Shown here piece by piece: positions 27,296 to 36,400 of a DNA stretch of 56,624 nt (the stretch's first letter is position 1; the number at the start of each line of letters is the position of its first letter). Below the pieces are notes generated by a model. It did no database searches. It saw only the letters and a program-made list of their open reading frames with translations, and was not told where the DNA came from. The DNA is from Bacilli bacterium (GTDB taxonomy: Bacteria; Bacillota_I; Bacilli_A; RF39; UBA660), in the NCBI GenBank assembly GCA_017405445.1, contig JAFRAK010000054.1, positions 1 to 56,624 of the forward strand, written 5' to 3'. Both the position numbers and the translations under genes were made by a program.

Positions 27296-28477
27296 ATGGT
27301 AGATAATGTAGATATTAGTTCAAAACTTGATACTTTTCATTCTTTAATTCAGAATTATAAATCTATTTTGGATTCTTTACAAACTAGTTGGAATGGTATA
27401 TCTTATGAGAATTTAGTTAATAAATCTGTTTCTTTTTTAGAAGAATATGCTAATGTTGTTTCTAGTCATGTTACTTCTTATGCTCAAGCACTTACTTTGT
27501 ATCAAGATTATTTGAATTATAAAAATAATTTAACGATTGCGACTAATAATTATAATACTGCTGTTTTGAATAAAAATACTATCGATGCGAATCGTTTTAA
27601 TAATGATATCACTACTATTCAAAATAGCCTTAAGCAACTTGCTGATAATATTAATGCTTGTTTAGCTTCTATTAATGTAAGATTAGAATCTCCGTCTGTT
27701 CAAGCATCTATTGTTGGAGGAGATACGAAAACTACTCTTCTAGAAGATGGAACAATCGGTTATATAAAAACACGTTATTCTTCTGATACAAATTCTGGTG
27801 TGACTGTTTGGTATGCTGTTATTCCAAAAGATATGATGCCAAAATTGGGAATTGCTAATGATGATTATACAAAAGTATCTAAGGAAGCACCTACTTCTAT
27901 GGCTAAGAGAAAAAATGCTGCTTTGGCTATTAATTTTGGTATTGAAAATACAAAGCAAGGTGGAATTCTCTATGCAGATGGTAAATTAGTTAGGGGAAAC
28001 AATATAACTTCAGGAGACACTTTATATTTAGCACAAGATGGCTTGTTAAAATCAGTTCCTAATAGTCAATATTCTACAGAAGATATTCTCGCTTTAAATC
28101 CCGTTTGGGCATCAAAAGGGTTTTATACTATTGTGCAAGATGGTCAGTTTGTTTCAACGTGGGATCCTGCTAAAAACTCTAAAGAGGTTGTTAGTCGAAG
28201 AGAACCAAGGACTTTTATTGGACAAGATTATGATGGGAATTATATTGTAGGAGTGTGTCATGGTCGTCGTAAGGGAGAAGCAGGTATGAACATGATAGAA
28301 ATTTATGATTTTGTTTCTAAGAATATTAATAGTAACATACGCATTTTATATAATGCGGATGGTGGAGGTTCCAGTGCATTTGTATATCAAGGAGAAAAAG
28401 TAAATCCAAATATCGATACATTGGATTCTGGCGCTACGGTTGAACGTTTAAGGCCAGATATTATTTATTGGTCTTAG
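27296..28477 (+). CDS. WXG100-like domain fused to a phosphodiester glycosidase (NAGPA) domain
   Basis: A 393-residue protein without a signal peptide. Residues 1-130 form a helical hairpin with Trp32-Asn33-Gly34 at the turn (LQTSWNGISYEN), the layout of WXG100/LXG N-termini used by type VII secretion. Residues about 150-393 are an NAGPA-type phosphodiester glycosidase domain: KNAALAINFG, GILYADGKLVRGN, PRTFIGQDYDGNYIVGV, RRKGEAGMNMIEIYDFV and NADGGGSSAF. NAGPA enzymes remove GlcNAc from a phosphodiester on a sugar. Two other NAGPA proteins (38398 and 41005) have membrane anchors instead. No type VII components lie in the window, so export by that route is inference. An alternative is a phage-tail-like or cell-surface glycosidase with an unrelated helical N-terminus. 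Confidence 0.7.
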   Translation: MVDNVDISSKLDTFHSLIQNYKSILDSLQTSWNGISYENLVNKSVSFLEEYANVVSSHVTSYAQALTLYQDYLNYKNNLTIATNNYNTAVLNKNTIDANRFNNDITTIQNSLKQLADNINACLASINVRLESPSVQASIVGGDTKTTLLEDGTIGYIKTRYSSDTNSGVTVWYAVIPKDMMPKLGIANDDYTKVSKEAPTSMAKRKNAALAINFGIENTKQGGILYADGKLVRGNNITSGDTLYLAQDGLLKSVPNSQYSTEDILALNPVWASKGFYTIVQDGQFVSTWDPAKNSKEVVSRREPRTFIGQDYDGNYIVGVCHGRRKGEAGMNMIEIYDFVSKNINSNIRILYNADGGGSSAFVYQGEKVNPNIDTLDSGATVERLRPDIIYWS

Positions 28478-28480
28478 TCT

Positions 28481-28509
28481 TTGACTAAATTATTGATTTG
28501 ATGTAGTAT
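28481..28509 (+). promoter_or_regulatory. Promoter of the methyltransferase-pseudouridine synthase pair
   Basis: TTGACT (28481-28486), 17-nt spacer, TAGTAT (28504-28509); GAGGTGAT follows before the ATG at 28527. Confidence 0.65.
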
Positions 28510-28526
28510 ACAAATGAGGTGATTCT

Positions 28527-29399
28527 ATGCTTATTAATAATGAATGGACAGAATATGAATTGATAGATGCTTCCCGTGGTATGAAATATGAAAGATGGGG
28601 AACTTACTATTTATTAAGACCAGATCCTCAAATCATATGGAATAATGGAAATTTAATGGAAAAGTACTATGGTAAAATTGATGCGATATATCATAGAAGT
28701 AATAAAGGAGGAGGAAATTGGGAAAATTTAAGAAGTATTCCTTCTTCCTGGAGTATTCAATATAAAAATCTTACTTTTCATATTAAGCAAATGGGTTTTA
28801 AACATACAGGTTTATTTCCTGAACAAGCTGTTAATTGGGATTATATGATTCAAAAAATTCAAAATAGTAATCGTGAGATTAAAGTCCTTAATTTATTTGC
28901 TTATACTGGAGGAGCAACTGTTGCCTGCCTTTCTGCTGGAGCTTCTGTTACTCATGTTGATTCTTCTCGTGGGATGGTAGATTGGTGTAAAGAAAATGTT
29001 AATTCCAGTGGATATTCTGATGGACCTATTCGTTATTTAGTAGATGATGTTGTAAAATTTGTACAAAGAGAAATTAGACGTGGAAATCATTATGATGCAA
29101 TTGTGATGGATCCTCCTAGTTATGGTAGAGGGGTTAATGGCGAAGTATGGGATATTGAAAAGGATTTAGATTATTTGGTGGAATTATGTTGTGAATTATT
29201 AAGTGATCAACCTTTATTTTTCTTAATTAATTCTTATACTACTGGATTATCTAGTGAAGTAATGAAAAATTTATTAGAAGTTCATATGCCAAAAAGATTT
29301 GGTGGAATATTTAGTTGTGGAGAGATAGGTCTTCCTATTACTAATAGTCATTTAGTATTACCTTGTGGTATTTATGGAAGATGGGAAGAATATGAATAG
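28527..29399 (+). CDS. RlmI/RlmK-like class I SAM-dependent RNA methyltransferase
   Basis: A 290-residue enzyme. The Rossmann fold motif I is in VLNLFAYTGGATVACLSAGA, motif II in VTHVDSSRGMVDWCKEN, and the catalytic/base-binding motif is DPPSYGRG. HTGLFPEQAVNWDYM is characteristic of the RlmI/RlmK family that methylates 23S rRNA. It lacks the N-terminal PUA domain of RlmI, so the exact target is uncertain. The last 8 nt overlap the following pseudouridine synthase gene, so both are RNA-modification enzymes of one operon. Confidence 0.85.
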   Translation: MLINNEWTEYELIDASRGMKYERWGTYYLLRPDPQIIWNNGNLMEKYYGKIDAIYHRSNKGGGNWENLRSIPSSWSIQYKNLTFHIKQMGFKHTGLFPEQAVNWDYMIQKIQNSNREIKVLNLFAYTGGATVACLSAGASVTHVDSSRGMVDWCKENVNSSGYSDGPIRYLVDDVVKFVQREIRRGNHYDAIVMDPPSYGRGVNGEVWDIEKDLDYLVELCCELLSDQPLFFLINSYTTGLSSEVMKNLLEVHMPKRFGGIFSCGEIGLPITNSHLVLPCGIYGRWEEYE

Positions 29400-30057
29400 T
29401 TTAAATGTTTTATATGAAGATAATCATATTATTGTAGTGGAAAAACCATATAATATATTAAGTCAAGGAGATAGTACTGGAGATCTTTCTTTAATGGATA
29501 TGGTAAAAGCATATATTAAGGAAAAATACCATAAGCCTGGGAATGTCTTTTTGGGACTTGTTCATCGACTTGATAGACCTGTAGGGGGAATTATGGTTTT
29601 TGCGAGAAGTAGTAAAGCTGCAAGTAGACTTACAAAGGAATTTTCTTCTCATCAAGTTGTGAAAAAATATCTTGCGATTGTTCATGGAAAATTAGAAGGA
29701 AAAGGGGAATGGGTTGATAAGATTTTAAAAGATAATAGTGGGAATTCTGTTGTATCTCCTTCTGGAAAAGAAGCTATTTTAGATTATGAGGTTTTAGCCT
29801 ATGATAAAAAGAATGATTGCACATTAGTATCAATTCTTTTAAAAACAGGAAGACATCACCAAATTAGAGTACAATTTTCTTCACGTGGATATTATTTGTT
29901 AGGAGATCAAAGATATGGAGTATTAGATCATGTACAAATATGTTTATTTTCTTATTATTTAAGTTTTATTCATCCTGTTACTAAGGAAGAAATGAAGTTT
30001 CAATTATATCCTAAAATTAGTGGGTATTGGAAGATTTTTGAGACAAAGTTAAGATAG
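29392..30057 (+). CDS. RluA-family RNA pseudouridine synthase
   Basis: A 221-residue enzyme that converts uridine to pseudouridine in rRNA or tRNA. The catalytic aspartate is in VHRLDRPVGGIMVFARSS; other family motifs are VVEKPYNILSQGD, KKYLAIVHG, TGRHHQIRVQFSS and LLGDQRYG. There is no S4 domain at the N-terminus, so it is one of the short RluA-type proteins. The start at 29392 lies inside the methyltransferase gene after GGGAAG; the target base cannot be told. Confidence 0.92.
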   Translation: MNSLNVLYEDNHIIVVEKPYNILSQGDSTGDLSLMDMVKAYIKEKYHKPGNVFLGLVHRLDRPVGGIMVFARSSKAASRLTKEFSSHQVVKKYLAIVHGKLEGKGEWVDKILKDNSGNSVVSPSGKEAILDYEVLAYDKKNDCTLVSILLKTGRHHQIRVQFSSRGYYLLGDQRYGVLDHVQICLFSYYLSFIHPVTKEEMKFQLYPKISGYWKIFETKLR

Positions 30058-30104
30058 TCTATACAGTTTTTACACTGTAAAAAAATGTACAAAAAATAAA
30101 ATGT

Positions 30105-30133
30105 TTGCATTTCTATATTTTTTTTGTTACTAT
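30105..30133 (+). promoter_or_regulatory. Promoter of the Ala/Pro-rich membrane protein gene
   Basis: TTGCAT (30105-30110), 17-nt spacer of mainly T, and TACTAT (30128-30133). Confidence 0.5.
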
Positions 30134-30177
30134 ATTAATAGGATAAGTTAAATGTAGATAGAATAGAGGGTGTTTAT

Positions 30178-30843
30178 ATGAGTTTCAGTGATTTTAATAT
30201 GAGTTGGTTTACTACCGTTCCTGGATTACTTATTACAGGTGGGGTTGTTTTATTATTGTTGGCTTTAATTCTTTTGATTGCGACTGGAAAGAAATCAAAG
30301 AAAGAAAAGAAAGCAAAAGAAGAGGCAGATGCTTTAAATAATCAACAACCTGCGATGGCTTTCCCAGGACAACAAGTTGGAGGAGATATGGCAAATCCTG
30401 CACAACCTGCTGGAATTACTCCAGTTTCTAATACGGGTGCTGCAGTTACTCCTGTTGCATCTACAGATTCTGCAATGTCTTCATCAATGCCAGTTGCTCC
30501 TGCAGTTGATTCTGTTGCACTTAATGCTGTACCAGTGACTCCAGATGCTGTTGTGACTGCAACTCCAAATGTTACTCCAAATGTTGCACCTACACCAGTT
30601 ACCCCTGCACCAGCAGTTAGTCCAGCACCAGTTGCTGCTAATCCTAATGGTCCAGTTATTTATGGAGGTGCTAATCCTGCTGCTAACCCTGCGGTTGCAC
30701 CAGTTAGCCCTGCACCAGCTTCAGTTCCTTATGGAGGTGCTGCTCCTGCAGTAAATCCTGCAGTTCCAGTTAGCCCTGCTACTCAGGCTCCAACGCCAAC
30801 AATACCTATTGCTCCTGCTGGAACAATGCCAAATCAACAATAA
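30178..30843 (+). CDS. Single-pass membrane protein with Ala/Pro/Val-rich tail
   Basis: A 221-residue protein. One membrane segment (about 15-37) is followed by a basic stretch (GKKSKKEKKAKEE) and a long low-complexity region of Ala, Pro, Val and Asn with near-repeats (VTPAPAVSPAPVAANP, PVIYGGANPAANPAV, VPYGGAAPAVNPAV). The positive side suggests the tail is cytoplasmic, but this is not certain. No known domain. The codon composition is richer in G and C than the neighbours because of alanine and proline. It stands alone between a promoter and a terminator. Confidence 0.6.
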   Translation: MSFSDFNMSWFTTVPGLLITGGVVLLLLALILLIATGKKSKKEKKAKEEADALNNQQPAMAFPGQQVGGDMANPAQPAGITPVSNTGAAVTPVASTDSAMSSSMPVAPAVDSVALNAVPVTPDAVVTATPNVTPNVAPTPVTPAPAVSPAPVAANPNGPVIYGGANPAANPAVAPVSPAPASVPYGGAAPAVNPAVPVSPATQAPTPTIPIAPAGTMPNQQ

Positions 30844-30871
30844 AAAGTATAAATATATACTTTTTTTTTAT
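30842..30871 (+). terminator. Terminator
   Basis: AAAAGTATA and TATACTTTT with an AATA loop and T tract, directly after the stop codon. Confidence 0.8.
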
Positions 30872-30908
30872 TCTTTTTTTTGAAAGGGTTTTTTATTCAC
30901 TAAAAAAA

Positions 30909-30917
30909 TGTTATACT
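30909..30917 (+). promoter_or_regulatory. Extended -10 promoter of the polysaccharide genes
   Basis: TGTTATACT, 18 bp before the start codon; ribosome site AGGGTGAT follows. Confidence 0.55.
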
Positions 30918-30934
30918 TTTATTAGGGTGATCTT

Positions 30935-32086
30935 ATGAAAAAGGTATCCATTTTATCTTTACACCTAGGATATGGAGGCATTGAAAAATCTGTTGTTGCT
31001 TTAGCGAATATGTTGTCTTCAAAATATGATGTGGAGATTGCTTGCTGTTATCAATTATATGAGAAAAGTGTTTTTCCTTTAGATCAGAAAGTTAAAGTTC
31101 AATATTTAAATGATCAAACAATTATTCCAAATAAATCTTCTTTTCAAGAAGCACTTCATTCTAGAAATATAATTAAGATAATTAAAGAGGGTTTTTTTGC
31201 TGTTAAAGTACTTTATTTTCGTAAGAAAAGTATAGTAGATTATATAAAAAAATGTGATAGCGATATTATTATTTCTACAAGAGATATTTTTAATACTTGG
31301 TTAGGTTCTTATGGAAAAAAAGGTGTTTTAAAAATAGGATGGGAACATAATCATTTTCATAATAACTTGAAATATGCTAATAAAGTTGTTAGTAGTGTAT
31401 TAAAATTAGATTATTTTGTATTAGTCTCTGAGGAATTAAAAAAGTATTATGAGGAACGTTTAAAAAACACTTCTTGTACTTGTATTACAATACCTAATTG
31501 TATTGAGCTTTTACCGGAAAAGGTATCTAAATTAAATGATAAAAGATTACTTAGTGTTGGAAGATTATCTAGTGAAAAAGGTTATATGGATTTGTTAAGA
31601 ATTTATAATTCTTTTCAAAAGAAAAACAAAGATTGGGTACTTGATATTGTTGGTGATGGAGTAGAAAAGTCTGAATTAGAAAGATATATTCAAGATCATC
31701 ATTTAGAAGAAAAAGTAACATTACATGGATTTCAAGGAAAAGATGTTATTGAAAAGATAATGTTATCTTCATCTATTTATTTAATGAGTTCCTATACAGA
31801 GTCTTTTGGAATTGTATTAATTGAAGCTATGAGTTATGGAATTCCTTGTATTGCATTTGATTCTGCTGAAGGAGCTAGAGATATTATTAAAGATGGAGTA
31901 AATGGATATTTAATTTCTAATCGAAATGATGAAGAAATGATTCAAAAAATAGAAAAATTAGTCTGTGATGATTCTTTAAGAATAAAAATGGGAAAAGAAG
32001 CTCGTAGTAGTGTTAAAAAATATACGAGTGATGTTGTAAAAGAAGAATGGTTTAAACTATTAGAAAAGAGTGATTATGATGAATAG
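30935..32086 (+). CDS. GT4-family glycosyltransferase
   Basis: A 383-residue GT-B glycosyltransferase. The N-terminal domain has the acceptor-side loop LGYGGIEKSV; the C-terminal domain has LLSVGRLSSEKGYMDLL, LDIVGDGVEKSELE, VTLHGF and the nucleotide-sugar-binding ESFGIVLIEAMSYGIPCIAFD. It should transfer a sugar from a nucleotide donor to a lipid-linked glycan on the cytosolic face. It begins a tightly overlapping set with Alg14-like and Alg13-like proteins, pointing to assembly of a surface polysaccharide or glycolipid. Confidence 0.9.
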   Translation: MKKVSILSLHLGYGGIEKSVVALANMLSSKYDVEIACCYQLYEKSVFPLDQKVKVQYLNDQTIIPNKSSFQEALHSRNIIKIIKEGFFAVKVLYFRKKSIVDYIKKCDSDIIISTRDIFNTWLGSYGKKGVLKIGWEHNHFHNNLKYANKVVSSVLKLDYFVLVSEELKKYYEERLKNTSCTCITIPNCIELLPEKVSKLNDKRLLSVGRLSSEKGYMDLLRIYNSFQKKNKDWVLDIVGDGVEKSELERYIQDHHLEEKVTLHGFQGKDVIEKIMLSSSIYLMSSYTESFGIVLIEAMSYGIPCIAFDSAEGARDIIKDGVNGYLISNRNDEEMIQKIEKLVCDDSLRIKMGKEARSSVKKYTSDVVKEEWFKLLEKSDYDE

Positions 32087-32552
32087 ATCAGTATTATTTA
32101 TTTCTTCTACAGGGGGACATTTAGAAGAATTATTACAACTTAGTCCCATGTTTCAAAATTATGATTATCATTTAGTAACTGAAAAAACAAAATCAAATTT
32201 ATATTTAAAAGAAAAATATAAGGATAAAGTTTCTTATTTAGTTTATGGTACAAAATTTCATTTTATTACCTATCCTTTTAAATTAATTGTGAATTGTTTT
32301 ATAAGTCTATATTATTATTTAAAATATCATCCTGATTATATTATTACTACTGGTACTCATACAGCAGGACCAATGTGTTGTATTGGAAAATTATTAGGAA
32401 GTAAAATTATTTATATTGAAACATTTGCCAATATGATTACAAAAACTTCTACTGGTAAATTACTATATCCAATTAGTGATTTATTTGTAGTTCAATGGAA
32501 AAGTATGAAAAAATTATACCCAGATTCAGTTTATGGGGGGTGGATTTTCTAA
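32079..32552 (+). CDS. Alg14/PssD/EpsE-type glycosyltransferase membrane subunit
   Basis: A 157-residue protein with the family start SVLFISSTGGHLEELLQL, a membrane-associated stretch (FKLIVNCFISLYYYL), DYIITTGTHTAGPMCCIGKLLG and KIIYIETFAN. In PssD/PssE and Alg14/Alg13 pairs this subunit recruits the catalytic partner to the membrane. It overlaps the preceding gene by 8 nt and the next by one base. Start could also be the ATG 3 nt upstream. The partner is fused to a GtrA-like domain here. Confidence 0.88.
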   Translation: MNRSVLFISSTGGHLEELLQLSPMFQNYDYHLVTEKTKSNLYLKEKYKDKVSYLVYGTKFHFITYPFKLIVNCFISLYYYLKYHPDYIITTGTHTAGPMCCIGKLLGSKIIYIETFANMITKTSTGKLLYPISDLFVVQWKSMKKLYPDSVYGGWIF

Positions 32553-33442
32553 TGATACTTGTTGTTTTAGGCACTCAGGATAAAGAGTTTCCCCGTTTAT
32601 TAAAAGCTGTAGAAAAGGAAATAAAAAAGGGTAATATCAAAGAAGATGTATATGTTCAAGCAGGTCAAACAAAATATGAATCTGATTGTATGAAAATATT
32701 TGATTTTGTGTCTGCTCCTGAATTTGAAAAGATGATGAATGATGCAGATATTATTATTACACATGGTGGTGCAGGAACTATTCTTACCGCTATTAAAAAG
32801 GGTAAAAAGATTTTGGCTACTCCTCGTTTATCTAAGTATAAAGAACATCACAATGATCATCAAAAACAGATTATTGAAGAGTTTGAGAAAATGGGATACT
32901 TATTAGAATTAAGAGATTTTAATCAATTAAGTAAAATGATTGAAAAAATTCGAAAATTTAAACCTAAAAAGTTTGAAAGTAATACCAATAATATGATAAA
33001 ATTAATTGAAGAATATATAAATAATACTAATCATACAGCTTGGTATCATAAATATAAAGAAATATTAATGTATTTGGTTTTTGGAGCTTTAACAACATTA
33101 TTAAGTGTAACAGTACGTCTTGTATTGTTTCATACTGTTTGTAATGCTGATAAGGCTTTGGATGTACAAATTGCGACTATTATTTCAAATGCTGTTGGAA
33201 TTGCTTTTGCTTATGTAACAAATCGATTATTTGTATTTGAAAGCAAGAATAAGAATAAATTAAAAGAAGCAAGTAGTTTTGTACTAGGAAGACTTTCTAC
33301 ATTATTTATGGATATGGGTATTATGTTTGTAGGAGTTACTTTGCTTCATTGGAATGAAACTATTATTACTTTAATATCACAAGTATTGGTTATTGTTTTA
33401 AATTATATTATTTCTAAACTTTTTGTTTTTAAAAAGAAATAG
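32552..33442 (+). CDS. Alg13/PssE-type glycosyltransferase fused to a GtrA-like membrane domain
   Basis: A 296-residue two-domain protein. Residues 1 to about 155 are the donor-binding subunit (MILVVLGTQDKEFPRLLKAV, IITHGGAGTILTAIKKGKK, HNDHQKQI) as in PssE/Alg13. Residues about 172-296 have four membrane segments with the GtrA pattern (YLVFGALTTLLS, NAVGIAFAYVTNRLFVF, ISQVLVIVLNYIISKLFVFKK). GtrA proteins are thought to move undecaprenyl-linked sugars across the membrane or support such transfer. The start ATG follows a GGGGGGTGG site and overlaps the Alg14-like stop by one base; a longer in-frame version would run through that gene. The fusion would couple glycan synthesis with translocation. 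Confidence 0.88.
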   Translation: MILVVLGTQDKEFPRLLKAVEKEIKKGNIKEDVYVQAGQTKYESDCMKIFDFVSAPEFEKMMNDADIIITHGGAGTILTAIKKGKKILATPRLSKYKEHHNDHQKQIIEEFEKMGYLLELRDFNQLSKMIEKIRKFKPKKFESNTNNMIKLIEEYINNTNHTAWYHKYKEILMYLVFGALTTLLSVTVRLVLFHTVCNADKALDVQIATIISNAVGIAFAYVTNRLFVFESKNKNKLKEASSFVLGRLSTLFMDMGIMFVGVTLLHWNETIITLISQVLVIVLNYIISKLFVFKKK

Positions 33443-33453
33443 GTAGGTGTTAT

Positions 33454-36400
33454 ATGAAAAAGAATAATAAAGGATTTACACTAGTTGAGTTAATGGCAGT
33501 TATTGTTATTATGGGAATTTTATCTATTATTGTTATTCCTAAGATTTCCGATTTAGTATTAGAAACTAAAGAAGAAATATATGTACAAGATGCCAAAAAA
33601 TTATTGGCTCAGGCTCAATATCGTATGAATTCAAATAGTATTGAAATTGAAAAACCTGAAATGGGAGAATGTATTGTTTTTAGTTTGAAATATTTAAACA
33701 TTAATGATTTCCGTAATCCTCCTAATAATGGTACTTATTTGGATGAGTCTTCTTTTGTTGTAGTTCGAAATGTTGAAGGTAATTTTGATTATGCTGTTTT
33801 ATTAATTGAACATCGTAAGGATGGTTTATTCCAAGGTGTAGAATTTGTTACAGAACAACAATTAAATGCAAGAGATGCCATTAAACATGTTCGTTATTTT
33901 GAATCAAGAGATATTCGCTATATCGATATTGAAGTTAGTGAAAAGAATAATGGAGATTTTGTTGATACTTTATTTATTAACTCTCAGTTAACTAAATCTG
34001 GTGCTGGTACTAATAGATGGGTAGAAGATAATAGTATTATTGGTACTTATAATGAAGCAGCTATGAGAGAAGGTACTGTTGCAGATGCTGCTGCTCCTAA
34101 GTTTACTGCTAAGATTACTTCTAATCAGGTAAATGAAGATTTTGGAACATTAGGCGCAACGTTAACTGTTTCTGCAGTAGATGCAGATGATGCATTAAAT
34201 ACATTAACTGTATGTGTAAGAATTGATAATCAGAAAGATGGAGAATATCCTTCTGTTTCAAACAATTCTAGTTTATGTGAGAGCTATGGTGAACGTAAGT
34301 ACTATATAAAGAATGTTGATTTTGGTCAATATGGATTTAATTATGAGGATAATCATATTGCTTATGTGTATATTACAGTGTCTGATCCAGGTGGTAATTT
34401 TACTCATAAACTAGTTGAGTATAATATTCACCAAAGTGAAGGACCAAAGATTAGTAAAATGCTTCTTACAAGACGTACACAAGATGTTGAAAATCTTCCT
34501 ACTTCTACATTATCAGTTGAAGTAAGCTCTGATTATGATAAAGTTGAAGACTTAAAAGTATGTTTTGAACAAGATATTCCTTCTGAGGAAGAAATATCGG
34601 ATTGTCATGGAGACTATGTTTCTTACTATGATGTATTTAGTAAAACTGGTCATATGGATTATCTCTTTAAAAAACCTGATGGAACAGCTATAGAAAGTCC
34701 AGATGGTAGTACTCATACTTTAACAATGTTTGTTAAAGATTCAAAAGATAGAGTTGGATTCCGTACAGCAGAGTATTCCCTTTATCGTAATGAAGATCCA
34801 AAAATAGTTAGTTTTAGTATTCTACCTGAAAAAATTATTGATGCTAATGGAGATACTTATAATAGTTTATACTATACGATTAATTTAGTTGTTGAAGATG
34901 ATCTTAATACAAGAGATGTTATGATAAGAATTGGAGATGAAGATCCAATTACTTATAATGAATTTATTCGTATGGAAAGAAATGCTAATAAAAAGCATAG
35001 AGCTCCAGGATTATTTGATGGTACAGATCGTGAAGTTATAGTTGAAGTTTGGGATAAATATCAAACAGAAGAAGTAGCTACTTTTGCTTCAAGAGTTATT
35101 ACTCATGTTTATAAAAATGAAGCACCTTTTGTTCAAAGTGCAACAATTACTAGTAAAGGAACTATTTGTTTAGATAATACCAATAATCATTGTGCTTCTA
35201 ATATAGCTCCTGAAAAAGGTGGTTCATATACTGTAAGTGTTAATCTTACAGCAGGGGATGCTTTATTAACTCAACAAAGAGATTTTAATCAAAGTGTTAA
35301 AGTATGTATTAATGAAAATCCTTCTGAGTGTTCTAAAGATAAAACACAAAATTTCGTTGCATATAAGAAAACATTTGATTATACTTTTAGTTCTCCTGAA
35401 GGACTTGAAAAATATGCTGAACCTGAAACAAAACATTTATATATTGCTTTAATGGAAGAGGAAAAATATAACGATCATACTGAATATTATTACTCTTTAT
35501 CTGATCCATATGATTATAAAGTTTATTCCAATGATGCACCATCTTTTGCAAATGATAAGCCATTTGTTATTCGATCAGCAGTTAATGGTGAATACAATTA
35601 TGAATCTGTTTCGATTAGTTTTTCGAATTTGGTACCTAAAGATGATTTTAATCATTATATGTTAGCTTATTGTTATTCTGTAGATGGTGGAGAAACAATA
35701 TGTACTGAGAATATGTCTAAGACAGATTTTGAAAATAAATTTAAACTTGCCTTTATTTATAAAAACGCTGATGGATCTTCTATTCAATCTTATGAAGGAC
35801 AAAAAATAGATTCTTATGTACTAATTACTGATCATAGAGGGCTTCAAGCTGAGTCTCCTCATGTTCTTTATGAATTATTAACAGATGATTATCCAGAAAT
35901 TCAAGATGTTATTCTTCAATCTAATGAAACTAGATATAATAGTAATACTATTATCGTTCATTTTAAAGTAAAGGATGTTGGAGATACCTATGAAGTTTGC
36001 TTTAAAGAAAAGAAAGATGGAGTATGTACTGATGCCGATTATCGTGATAATGATGGAGTTCCTTATAATGGTAGTTTAAGTGGTCAAAATGTTCGTATGG
36101 GATCTTTAAGGTATAAAGGTTCATGGTCTTCTGATTATACAGAAGCAAATCCAGAAAAGGAATTCTATTTAGCTGTTAAAGATTCTCATGGTAATGTTAC
36201 AAATTATTCTCAAGAATTAAATTATACTGTATATCTTTCTTGTAAAGAGAATATGGCTGAATTAAATACTATTTTTACTCCAGCAAATGCAAATAGTCAA
36301 ATAAGTATGAATTATTGTTCTGGAAAATGTTTACATTATTATCCAAGTTCTTATAATCGTGATCCAAACGAGATATTTGCTACTTACATTAAAAAAGTTA

